Source: CAXSEF01 sp050955025
GTDB lineage: Bacteria; Pseudomonadota; Alphaproteobacteria; Acetobacterales; Acetobacteraceae
Length of the DNA: 13,017 nt
Assembly (NCBI GenBank): GCA_050955025.1
Contig: JBPBQX010000012.1
Coordinates: 1 to 13,017, forward strand
Reading direction: 5' to 3'
This document shows, piece by piece, positions 1-6,570 of the stretch; the first letter of the stretch is position 1, and each line of letters begins with the position of its first letter. Both the position numbers and the translations under genes were made by a program. The notes beneath the pieces are model-generated. The model searched no databases. It saw nothing but the letters and a program-made list of their open reading frames with translations, and was not told the DNA's origin.

Positions 1-33
1 AGAATCCCTGGCGCGTTGCCCTCCGCCCGTCCG

Positions 34-1071
34 TCAGGTCTGCTGCTCCTGGTCTCCCTCGTCCTGCTGGGGGGCGACCGGGGCCATGGCCATCAGCACG
101 GCCCGGCGGATGGTCTCGGCGTAGCGTCGGTACTCCACCGCCCGGTCCTGGTACAGCTCGGCCACCGACGGGCGGGCGGAGTCGCGGGCGTCCTCGGCCA
201 TGCGCGTGACCAGCTCGGCGCGCTCCTCGATGACGCGCAGCGCCACGCGCAGCGCCTCGTCCACCGCGCCCTCCTGCTCGCGGGCGAGGATGTCGGCGGT
301 CATGGCGTGCCCGACCTGGCAGCGGAACCGGAGCGGCCTCGCGCCGCGCACCATCGACATCACGCCGTGGCAGGTGGGGCAGGTGACCGCGGACGGCGTG
401 GCGAAGCGGCCGATCACCTGGCTGTCCGACCGCTCGCCCGCCGCGATGTCCACCTCGAGCCGTATCTCGGGCGGCACCGGCACGCCCGGCCCCGCCGGCT
501 CGCGCACCAGCTCGGACAGCACGTCGCCGATACGCACGCCCGGCACCAGCAGGTCCACCGTGGTGGCGTGCATGGCGCCGCGCGGCATCTCGTCGGCGAT
601 CGCGTCCACCGGGTCCTGCACCACGACGAGGCCGCCGCAGCGCTTGACCGCCTCCAGCCCCGCCGCCCCGTCGTTGAGCAGCCCGGACAGCACGACGCCG
701 ATCACCCGCGGCCCGTAGGCGGCGGCGGCGGAGCGGAACAGCGGGTCGATGGCCGGGCGCGCCATGTTCTCGCGCGGCCCGCGGCCGAGCCTGAGGCGCC
801 CCCTGGCCAGGATCAGGTGGTGGTCCGGCACCGCGAGATAGACGTGGCCCGGCTCGATCAGCATGCCGTCCTCCGCCTGGCGCACCGGCAGGCGCCCGGC
901 CGCGGACGCCACGGTGGCGAGAATGCCGAGGCTGCGCGCCGGGATGTGCACGACGATGAACACCGACGCCGGCAGGTCGACCGGGAGCGCCCCCAGGATC
1001 GCTCGCAGCGGCGCCGTGGCACCGGACGAGCCGCCGATGCAGACGATGTCGCGGTTGCCGATGTATCCCAT
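34..1071 (-). CDS. Stand-alone CheB-type methylesterase with C-terminal zinc-finger-like tail
   Basis: The 345-aa product is a CheB methylesterase catalytic domain without the N-terminal receiver of classical CheB. Classical CheB removes methyl groups from glutamates of chemoreceptors. The triad is visible: Ser15 in GGSSGA, His42 in VVHIP and Asp134 in LNDG. Residues 5-190 form the catalytic domain. A tail follows with CPTC (Cys231, Cys234) and CQVGH (Cys251, His255), a probable metal-binding knuckle, then a helical stretch (about 260-325). I chose the ATG at 1071 because the catalytic domain begins at once and GAGGAG lies about 7 bases upstream; the frame stays open further upstream, but that part reads as low-complexity. 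No CheA, CheR or receptor gene is nearby, so this is an orphan. With no receiver it cannot be switched by phosphorylation in the usual way. Substrate unknown; the family call is firm. Confidence 0.93.
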   Translation of the reverse strand: MGYIGNRDIVCIGGSSGATAPLRAILGALPVDLPASVFIVVHIPARSLGILATVASAAGRLPVRQAEDGMLIEPGHVYLAVPDHHLILARGRLRLGRGPRENMARPAIDPLFRSAAAAYGPRVIGVVLSGLLNDGAAGLEAVKRCGGLVVVQDPVDAIADEMPRGAMHATTVDLLVPGVRIGDVLSELVREPAGPGVPVPPEIRLEVDIAAGERSDSQVIGRFATPSAVTCPTCHGVMSMVRGARPLRFRCQVGHAMTADILAREQEGAVDEALRVALRVIEERAELVTRMAEDARDSARPSVAELYQDRAVEYRRYAETIRRAVLMAMAPVAPQQDEGDQEQQT

Positions 1072-1116
1072 GCGCAGGCTCCTCGCGGCCGTGCCTGGCC
1101 GCAGCCGTCCGGCGTG

Positions 1117-1141
1117 AACAGCGCAGGCCCCCATCCGTTCC
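1117..1141 (-). promoter_or_regulatory. Possible EcfG-type general-stress promoter for the CheB-like gene
   Basis: Read on the minus strand there is GGAAC (1141-1137), 17 bases, then GTT (1119-1117), with the preceding base giving TGTT. Alphaproteobacterial EcfG promoters follow GGAAC-N16/17-CGTT. The -10-like box lies about 45 bases before the start codon at 1071, which would leave a leader of roughly 40 bases. One position of the -10 differs from consensus, and short motifs arise by chance in GC-rich DNA. Confidence 0.35.
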
Positions 1142-1254
1142 GCTCCTGCCCTGCGCGCGGAGGCACGCGGCGCCTGCACGGTCCGCACACGCGACCGCAA
1201 CCGCGCTATACGGGTCCCCGAGGAACGACGGACGGGGCTGCCTGGGGAGGGGAC

Positions 1255-1521
1255 ATGCTGACTCTGGAGATTGAGCGGGAGCACCTCGCCAAGGCCGACC
1301 GCGACCTCGCGGACGGCGAACGGCGCATCTCCGCCCAGGTGCTGATGATCGAGCAGCTCCGCGCGACCGGGCACGGCACGGACGCGGCTGAACGGCTGCT
1401 CCTCACCCTGCAGGAAACCCTGGAGGCGTGGCTGGGCCACCGGGTCCTGATCGTGGAGGCGATCGCCCGGCTGGAGGGCACGTCCCCCGCGACGCCGCCG
1501 GGCGACGCGCCAGGCGGGTGA
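1255..1521 (+). CDS. Small helical protein of unknown function
   Basis: This 88-aa acidic protein starts at an ATG preceded by a strong GGGGAGGGG Shine-Dalgarno stretch. The frame is open far upstream, but that part runs antisense to the CheB-like gene and reads as low-complexity Arg/Ala/His sequence, so I use the short start. Residues 3-78 look almost entirely helical, with heptad-like Leu/Ile/Ala spacing and the segments HLAKADRDLADGERRI and GTDAAERLLLTLQETL, suggesting a two-helix coiled coil. There is no signal peptide or membrane span, so it is probably cytosolic. Short proteins of this look occur beside signalling genes in alphaproteobacteria (from memory, not checked). It is divergent from the CheB-like gene with 183 bases between them. 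No function is assigned. Confidence 0.75.
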   Translation: MLTLEIEREHLAKADRDLADGERRISAQVLMIEQLRATGHGTDAAERLLLTLQETLEAWLGHRVLIVEAIARLEGTSPATPPGDAPGG

Positions 1522-1596
1522 GCGCCGGAGCCGGCGCGCGCCTCGTTCCGGCATCGTCATGCTCCACGGGCGCTGCCGGACCGGAGCGAGGCCCGC

Positions 1597-1622
1597 GCCC
1601 GCACGCCCCGGGGCGTGCGGGC
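1597..1622. terminator. Perfect 26-bp palindrome between convergent genes, probable bidirectional terminator
   Basis: The left arm GCCCGCACGCCCC (1597-1609) is exactly complementary to the right arm GGGGCGTGCGGGC (1610-1622) with no spacer. It lies between the plus-strand gene ending at 1521 and the minus-strand gene ending at 1625, the right place for a shared terminator. There is no T-run on either side, so if it terminates it does so by stem strength, or it may be a protein-binding palindrome. Confidence 0.5.
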
Positions 1623-1624
1623 CG

Positions 1625-1903
1625 CTACGCCGGCACCAGCTCCCGCAGCAACGCCGCAGGTGCCGCGGCACAGGTCCACGACAGCCGGTCGGGCGCCGCC
1701 TGGTCCGCCGCCGCCTCCGCCGCCATCCGCCAGAGTCCCCGGGCCAGCGCGTCCCATGCCCTGGCCTGGGAGGACCTTGCCGGTTCGGCGTGCGCCGCCG
1801 CGGATGTGCCCTCGATGCGTCCGGTCATCTGCTGGCGGACAAGGCTCTCGAGGCTGCCGGAGGTCATGGGTTCGGCACACCGGACCAGGACGACGTGAGA
1901 CAT
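1625..1903 (-). CDS. Small hypothetical protein
   Basis: The 92-aa product begins MSHVVLVRCAEP and ends LLRELVPA. I do not recognise a family. Codons in this frame end mostly in G or C, unlike the shadow frames around it, which supports a real gene. The first 12 residues look like a beta-strand; residues 45-65 (ARAWDALARGLWRMAAEAAAD) look helical, and the last 25 are Ala-rich. No signal peptide or membrane span is seen. The frame is open upstream to 2092, but the ATG at 1903 has a weak AGTAGG about 8 bases ahead and gives the sequence that looks most like a protein start. It converges with the helical-protein gene across the 26-bp palindrome. Confidence 0.55.
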   Translation of the reverse strand: MSHVVLVRCAEPMTSGSLESLVRQQMTGRIEGTSAAAHAEPARSSQARAWDALARGLWRMAAEAAADQAAPDRLSWTCAAAPAALLRELVPA

Positions 1904-2539
1904 GTTGCTGCCTACTTGGGCGCCGCATCGCGGCCGCGGGTGAAGGTCACGGGGCACGTCGCATGCGATCCCCGATGCCGCGAAGCGCACGGGGAGGGCG
2001 ATGCTTTTGCTTTGGAGGCCGGCATCGGCGGTGAGGCACCGCGCCTGCCGAGGCGACCATAATTTCGCAGGCACGGGGAAAGCAACGTACAATCGTGTTC
2101 AATTTGCAGGAATCGTCACGGAATTGAGACGCTTGGCCCGACAGTCGTGCGACGCCCGGGCTCCTGCCAGGGACGTGATGCCTTTCCATGCCAAGTCATC
2201 GCCGGCTCACCTGCGACCGGCAGACCATAGTGTGTTCATCCGCTCAAGAAACTAACATAGGTTAAGTTGTATCTGATGCAGGGTCTTTGACCCCGGGTTG
2301 TTGTACGGCGAGTTTCTGCTTGCAGGACTCAGGGAATACGGCCAGATTTGCGGAACGCCGTGTTCCACTCGTGTCTGCAGGTGCGTGAATTCAGATCGCG
2401 CGTTCATCAAGCATGCCAAGTATTCGACGGGGGCGCTGCTGCCTTCGTGGGTGCGCTTCCATCCCGTGCGAACAGCACCCGCAGGAACATCTGCTGATGA
2501 CTTCTGTCCTGTCGTCCGGGACAGGGAAATGAAGGCGCC
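1904..2539. other. 636-base gene-free region of lower GC upstream of the GGDEF-EAL gene
   Basis: This stretch separates the divergent gene starts at 1903 and 2540. From about 2060 to 2420 it is clearly richer in A and T than the rest of the window, for example around 2225-2310. Short open frames cross it, but none has a convincing start signal or protein-like composition. It holds a small GGGTC-TTT-GACCC hairpin (2281-2293) and the hairpin next to the 2540 start. I could not place a confident promoter, riboswitch or small RNA. It is long enough for complex regulation or an unannotated RNA. Confidence 0.6.
2501..2534 (+). promoter_or_regulatory. Hairpin able to hide the ribosome binding site of the GGDEF-EAL gene
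   Basis: TCCTGTC (2507-2513) pairs with GACAGGG (2520-2526; last pair G-U) around a 6-base loop. Below an internal loop, CTTC (2501-2504) pairs with GAAG (2531-2534). Both purine-rich candidate Shine-Dalgarno elements, AGGGA (2523-2527) and GAAGG (2531-2535), fall in the right-hand strand, just before the GTG at 2540. If folded, translation would be reduced. The pairing is seen in the sequence; the regulatory role is inferred. Confidence 0.4.
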
Positions 2540-5083
2540 GTGTTCCAGCTGACGGCAAGCAGCGACCTGCTGCGCCTGGTCGTCGAGAGCGCGATCGACC
2601 TCGCGGTGATCGTCACCGACGGACAGGGCGTGGTCGTCGCGTGGAACGTCGGCGCCCGGCGCCTGCTCGGCCATTCCGGGCCGGCGATGCTTGGACGCAG
2701 CCTCGAGGCGATACTCACCCCGGAGGACCGCAGGAACGGCCGCCTCGCCGACGAGATGCACCAGGCGCTGCGCGACGGCCGGGCCGACGGCGACTGCTGG
2801 CACCTGCGCTCCGACGGCTCGCGCTTCTGGGGCGCAGGCCTGATGGTGCCGCTGGAGGTGCCCGGCGCCGGCTTCGTCAGGACCGTGCGCGACCGCACCG
2901 GGGAGCGCCTGGCCGGCGAGCAGCTGCGCGAAAGCGAGGCCCGCTTCCACGCCCTCGCCACCAGCGTGCCGCAGCTGGTGTTCCGCGCGCGCCGCACCGG
3001 ACACCGCACCTGGAGCAGCCCGCAGTGGGAGGCCGGCACCGGGCTCGGCGATGCGGACAGCCGCGGGCTCGGCTGGCTCCAGGCCATCCACCCGGACGAC
3101 GTGGAGCTGACCACGCGCGCCTGGGACACGGCGTCGTCGGACGGCGAGTACCGCGTGGAGCACCGCATCCGCCACGCAGCCCAGGGGCTGTACCGTCGGC
3201 ACCAGACCCTGGCGGTGCCGCTCGGCGACGCCGGCGACGCCACGGCCGAGTGGGTCGGCACCTGCACCGACGTGGAGGACCTGCGCGGCCTGCGCGCCCG
3301 GCACACGGAGGTCGAGCAGCAGCTGCGCACCCTCGTGGAAGGCATGCCGCAGCTGGTGTGGCGCTCCTGCAACCGGGGCAGGTGGACCTGGGCCAGCCCG
3401 CAATGGCTCGCATACACCGGGCAGACCCAGGCGCGGAGCCGCGACCACGGCTGGCTGGACGCGGTCCACCCCGACGACCATGCCGCCGCCCACGAGGCCT
3501 GGGCCGACGCCCAGTCGAACGGCCTGCTCGACGTCGAGTTCAGGGTGCGCCACGCCGCCGAGGACCGCTGGGTGTGGCACCGCACCCGCTCGCTCCCCGT
3601 GCACGACGCCGCCGGCGGCATCGTCGAGTGGCTCGGCACCACCACCGACATCCAGACGCTGAAGGAGCTGCAGCAGCGCCAGCAGGCCCTGCTCGGCGAG
3701 GCGCGCCACCACGCCCGCGCGCTCGAGGCCGAGATCGCGCAGCGCCGCTCCGCCGAGGCCGAGCTGCTCCACCAGGCGTTCCACGACGAGCTGACCGGGC
3801 TGCGCAACCGGGCCTTCTTCATCCAGCGGCTCAGGGCCGCGCTCCAGCCCGGACACGACGGCGCCCGCCCCCGCTGCGCCGTGCTGTTCCTGGACCTCGA
3901 CGGCTTCAAGCTGGTCAACGACAGCATGGGCCACCGCAACGGCGACCTGCTGCTGATCGAGGTCGGCCGCCGCCTGCAGGCCTGCGCCGGGCCGGACACC
4001 ACGCTCGCCCGGCTCGGGGGCGACGAGTTCGCGCTGCTGTCCGAGAACCTCGCCGGCATGGAGGACGTGGTCGCCCTGGCCCAGGCCATCCGCGCCGCCA
4101 TGCGCCAGCCGCTCTGGATCGGCACGCAGGAGATCTTCGCCTCCTTCAGCATCGGCGTCGCCGAGGCCCTGGCCCGCCACACCGTGCCCGAGGAGCTGCT
4201 GCGCGACGCCGACATCGCCATGTACCAGGCCAAGCGCCACAACGCCGGCGGCCACGTGGTCTTCACCGGGCCGATGCACGACGGCGTCGTGGACGCGCTC
4301 CGGCTGCAGACCGACCTGCGCAATGCCGTGCTGCGCGGCGAGTTCGTCCTGCACTACCAGCCGATCTGCGACGCCACCACGCGCGCGATCACCGGCATGG
4401 AGGCGCTGGTCCGCTGGAACCACCCGAGGCGCGGCCTCGTGCATCCGGACGGCTTCATCGCCGTGGCCGAGGAGACCGGGCTGATCCGCGAGATCGGCCG
4501 CTGGGTGCTGCGCGAGGCCTGCGGGCAGATGATGCGCTGGCGCGAGCGCTTCCCCCTCGCCGGCCTGCGCCTGAGCGTGAACACCTCGGGCGAGGAGCTG
4601 CGCGACCCGCACTTCGTCGCCGCCACGCGCGACATCATCGCCGCCACCGGGATCGACCCGCGCTGCGTGCAGCTGGAGGTGACCGAGAGCGTGTTCCTCC
4701 ACCAGCCCGAGCAGGCCGGCGAGACCCTGGCCGTCCTGCGCGCGATGGGCCTGCGCATCGCGCTCGACGACTTCGGCACCGGCTACTCCTCGCTCGGCTA
4801 CCTCGACCGCTATGCCATGGACACGATCAAGGTCGACCGCTCGTTCGTGGCCCGGATGTCGGGCCAGCCGAGAAGCGTCGCGATCGTGCGCACGATCGTG
4901 GCGCTCGGCCAGGCCATGGCGCTGGACATCGTCGCCGAAGGCATCGAGCACGAGCACCAGCTCCGGGTGCTGCGCGACCTCGGATGCGGCTCCATACAGG
5001 GCTTCCTGCTGGGGCGGCCCGTGACGGGCGCCGACATGACCCTGGCACTCGAACGGCAGGGAGAGCTGTCGAGGGTTCCGTGA
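2540..5083 (+). CDS. Three-PAS GGDEF-EAL cyclic-di-GMP synthase/phosphodiesterase
   Basis: The 847-aa product carries PAS1 (about 8-118), PAS2 (132-249), PAS3 (262-372), a coiled linker (373-409), GGDEF (410-575) and EAL (583-835). PAS2 and PAS3 resemble each other (VPQLVFRARR / MPQLVWRSCN; IHPDD / VHPDD). The cyclase site looks intact: FLDLDGFKLVND, GHRNGD and GGDEF at 493-497. The RxxD inhibitory site expected just upstream is absent (GPDT instead). The phosphodiesterase site looks intact: EALVR (621-625), Asn681, EVTES (713-717), DDFGTGYSS (743-751), Lys764 and Glu800. Both activities are therefore possible, with PAS inputs choosing between them. No membrane span or signal peptide: cytosolic. 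GTG at 2540 is the first in-frame start after a stop at 2498-2500, and PAS1 begins right after it. It probably links redox, oxygen or small-ligand sensing to biofilm or motility; the ligand is unknown. Confidence 0.95.
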   Translation: MFQLTASSDLLRLVVESAIDLAVIVTDGQGVVVAWNVGARRLLGHSGPAMLGRSLEAILTPEDRRNGRLADEMHQALRDGRADGDCWHLRSDGSRFWGAGLMVPLEVPGAGFVRTVRDRTGERLAGEQLRESEARFHALATSVPQLVFRARRTGHRTWSSPQWEAGTGLGDADSRGLGWLQAIHPDDVELTTRAWDTASSDGEYRVEHRIRHAAQGLYRRHQTLAVPLGDAGDATAEWVGTCTDVEDLRGLRARHTEVEQQLRTLVEGMPQLVWRSCNRGRWTWASPQWLAYTGQTQARSRDHGWLDAVHPDDHAAAHEAWADAQSNGLLDVEFRVRHAAEDRWVWHRTRSLPVHDAAGGIVEWLGTTTDIQTLKELQQRQQALLGEARHHARALEAEIAQRRSAEAELLHQAFHDELTGLRNRAFFIQRLRAALQPGHDGARPRCAVLFLDLDGFKLVNDSMGHRNGDLLLIEVGRRLQACAGPDTTLARLGGDEFALLSENLAGMEDVVALAQAIRAAMRQPLWIGTQEIFASFSIGVAEALARHTVPEELLRDADIAMYQAKRHNAGGHVVFTGPMHDGVVDALRLQTDLRNAVLRGEFVLHYQPICDATTRAITGMEALVRWNHPRRGLVHPDGFIAVAEETGLIREIGRWVLREACGQMMRWRERFPLAGLRLSVNTSGEELRDPHFVAATRDIIAATGIDPRCVQLEVTESVFLHQPEQAGETLAVLRAMGLRIALDDFGTGYSSLGYLDRYAMDTIKVDRSFVARMSGQPRSVAIVRTIVALGQAMALDIVAEGIEHEHQLRVLRDLGCGSIQGFLLGRPVTGADMTLALERQGELSRVP

Positions 5084-5126
5084 CTTCCGGACGTGGGCGC
5101 GCCGGAGAGAGCCAGGAAGGCAAGAC

Positions 5127-5150
5127 CTTCTTTTTCTGAAGAAAAAGAAG
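5127..5150. terminator. A/T-rich perfect palindrome after the GGDEF-EAL gene, likely terminator
   Basis: CTTCTTTTTCT (5127-5137) pairs exactly with AGAAAAAGAAG (5140-5150) around GA. It sits 43 bases after the stop at 5083 and faces the convergent gene ending at 5304. A run of pure A/T and purine/pyrimidine tracts in such a GC-rich genome stands out. The outer flanks GGCAAG (5119-5124) and CTTTGCC also pair imperfectly. The element may be one copy of a dispersed intergenic repeat. Confidence 0.55.
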
Positions 5151-5231
5151 CAAAAAGACTTTGCCCGTTTCGGCCTGGGCCCGTCGAACGGCACGGCCTC
5201 CGACGAGGAAGGGTTCTTCGGCTCCTGCTCT

Positions 5232-5253
5232 CGAAGGAAACACGCTTCCTTCG
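5232..5253. repeat. Second hairpin between the convergent genes
   Basis: CGAAGGAA (5232-5239) pairs perfectly with TTCCTTCG (5246-5253) around a 6-base loop ACACGC. It lies about 50 bases past the stop of the minus-strand membrane-protein gene (5304), so it could end that transcript. No T-run follows in either direction. Confidence 0.4.
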
Positions 5254-5303
5254 GCGCCGGCAGTGGCCCGGAGGGCGGCGGGCGCGGGCATGATGCCTTG
5301 GGT

Positions 5304-6374
5304 TCAGCCGTACTCGGCCCAGTGCAGCCCGTAGTACATCCCGAAGAACCCGGCGAGCGAGGCAAGATAGAGCATGGAGATCGCCGCCGCGTTCGCCGCG
5401 GGCGTGCGGTCCAGCACGCCCGCGAGGCGCTGCAGCGGCGAGGCCCCGTGCAGCCCGACGACCGCCAGAATCGCGATGATCGGCAGGTGCCCGACCGAGT
5501 CCAGGTGCCCGAACTCCGGGATCGCCATGAGGAAGATCCCCGCGTAGGCGAGCGCCCCGAAGCGGACCAGCCCCCGCCCGGTCATCACGTAGAACGCCAG
5601 GGTGAACTCCACGAATCCCGCGACCACCGTGACGAAGCCCCACGGATAGCCGAACGCCAGGTCGGGGTGCCGCGCCACCACGTCGAGCGTCCACTGCGGG
5701 TAGACGAACTTCTCGATCGCGGTCCACATCAGGCCGAACGCCAGCCCGCCCGACAGCAGCGGCACCCGCAGCCGCAGCGCGCCGGCCGTGCCGACGCCGG
5801 TCAGCGCCAGGTACGCGGCGATTCCCGGGAAGAACACGTAGTCCGTCATGTGGAACGCGCCGAACTCCGCGATGCCGTAGCCGTACAGAACGCAGATCCC
5901 GACGGCGCCCAGCAGGCAGGAGCGGCGCCAGCCCAGCGACACGGCGACCGCGAACTGCACCACGCCCACCCACGCCGCCGCGGCAGTCAGCTCCGGCGTC
6001 AGGATCGCGCCGCCGCGCTCCCACAGCACCACCGCGCCCTTGTCCCACAACGCCACGAAATACGCGCCGACCGCGAGCCGGACCAGATGCTCCTCCAGCG
6101 CCGCGTTGCGCCCGCGGCTCGAGGCGAGCGCGGGCCAGCGCCGCGCCACCACGCCGTCCACGACGAACCCCGCGAACACGAGCAGCAGGAAGGCGCAGCA
6201 CACGACCGCGAACAGCGGCGTCAGCACGCGCGACAGCGCCTCCGGCGGGCGCGTCACGTCGGCGGTGGCGCAGAACCACTTCACGTGCGCGAGCGCGCGA
6301 CCCGGCATGAGGGCCACGCCCGCCGCAAGGGCGAGCCTGCCGGCGCGCGCAGCCGTCGCCTGATATGTCCGCAT
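5304..6374 (-). CDS. Polytopic membrane protein with AHVKWF motif, function unknown (possibly DoxX-like)
   Basis: The 356-aa product has a signal-peptide-like start (residues 1-29, ending GRALA) followed at once by HVKWF (30-34), so a histidine would sit at or near the mature N-terminus. Eight or nine hydrophobic segments follow, roughly at 50-72, 97-117, 132-147, 152-170, 178-198, 205-222, 245-265, 270-288, 297-310 and 328-348. Charged or aromatic motifs within or between spans look conserved in style: FHMTDYVFFPG (174-184), WTAIEKFVYPQW (217-228) and PEFGHLDSVGHLP (286-298). Such His/Glu/Trp-rich loops suggest a metal, haem or quinone role, and DoxX-type membrane proteins are the nearest family I can think of. 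Start ATG at 6374 has only a weak GGCGGGA ahead. The secreted protein gene lies 196 bases upstream on the same strand. Confidence 0.8.
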   Translation of the reverse strand: MRTYQATAARAGRLALAAGVALMPGRALAHVKWFCATADVTRPPEALSRVLTPLFAVVCCAFLLLVFAGFVVDGVVARRWPALASSRGRNAALEEHLVRLAVGAYFVALWDKGAVVLWERGGAILTPELTAAAAWVGVVQFAVAVSLGWRRSCLLGAVGICVLYGYGIAEFGAFHMTDYVFFPGIAAYLALTGVGTAGALRLRVPLLSGGLAFGLMWTAIEKFVYPQWTLDVVARHPDLAFGYPWGFVTVVAGFVEFTLAFYVMTGRGLVRFGALAYAGIFLMAIPEFGHLDSVGHLPIIAILAVVGLHGASPLQRLAGVLDRTPAANAAAISMLYLASLAGFFGMYYGLHWAEYG

Positions 6375-6454
6375 CCCGAGGTCCCGCCGGTTCGGACAGG
6401 AATACGGAGCAGCGGTGGTGTGCGGATGCCTCCTCGTGGCCAGACGCGCTGATC

Positions 6455-6517
6455 GGGACGAACGCGGGGCTTCCGCCGCATTCTTCCCGGACGCCGGCCA
6501 TGCCCGGCGTTCGTCCC
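6455..6517 (-). promoter_or_regulatory. Long-range inverted repeat with a competing inner hairpin between two minus-strand genes
   Basis: GGGACGAACGC (6455-6465) is exactly complementary to GCGTTCGTCCC (6507-6517), with 41 bases between. Inside, CGCCGG (6492-6497) can pair with CCGGCG (6504-6509), which uses bases of the outer right arm, so the two folds exclude one another. It lies after the secreted-protein gene (stop 6571) and before the membrane-protein start at 6374. It could be a terminator or an attenuator-like switch. No T-run is visible. Confidence 0.35.
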
Positions 6518-6570
6518 GTGCCGGCCGCAGTCCCCGCCCCGCCGGAACGCCGCGGGCCGGGTGCGGACAC

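Noticed and set aside
2360..2500. In-frame upstream open frame starting GTGTTCCA, echoing the true start; the 12-mer CGCCGTGTTCCA recurs at 2356 and 2536
   Set aside because: It ends at TGA 2498-2500, has no ribosome binding site and no protein-like sequence; the shared 12-mer is short enough to be chance.
2298..2552. 84-codon plus-strand frame (MLYGEFLLAGL...)
   Set aside because: It uses mixed codons with no GC bias at third positions, has no Shine-Dalgarno sequence and no recognisable features, and its end overlaps the GGDEF-EAL start.
2252..5365. A 1037-codon open frame antisense to the GGDEF-EAL gene, and similar long frames opposite or across other genes
   Set aside because: High-GC coding DNA leaves opposite frames open. 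These translations are His/Arg/Ala/Gly-rich low-complexity sequence with no domain or start signal, while the other strand has clear conserved motifs.
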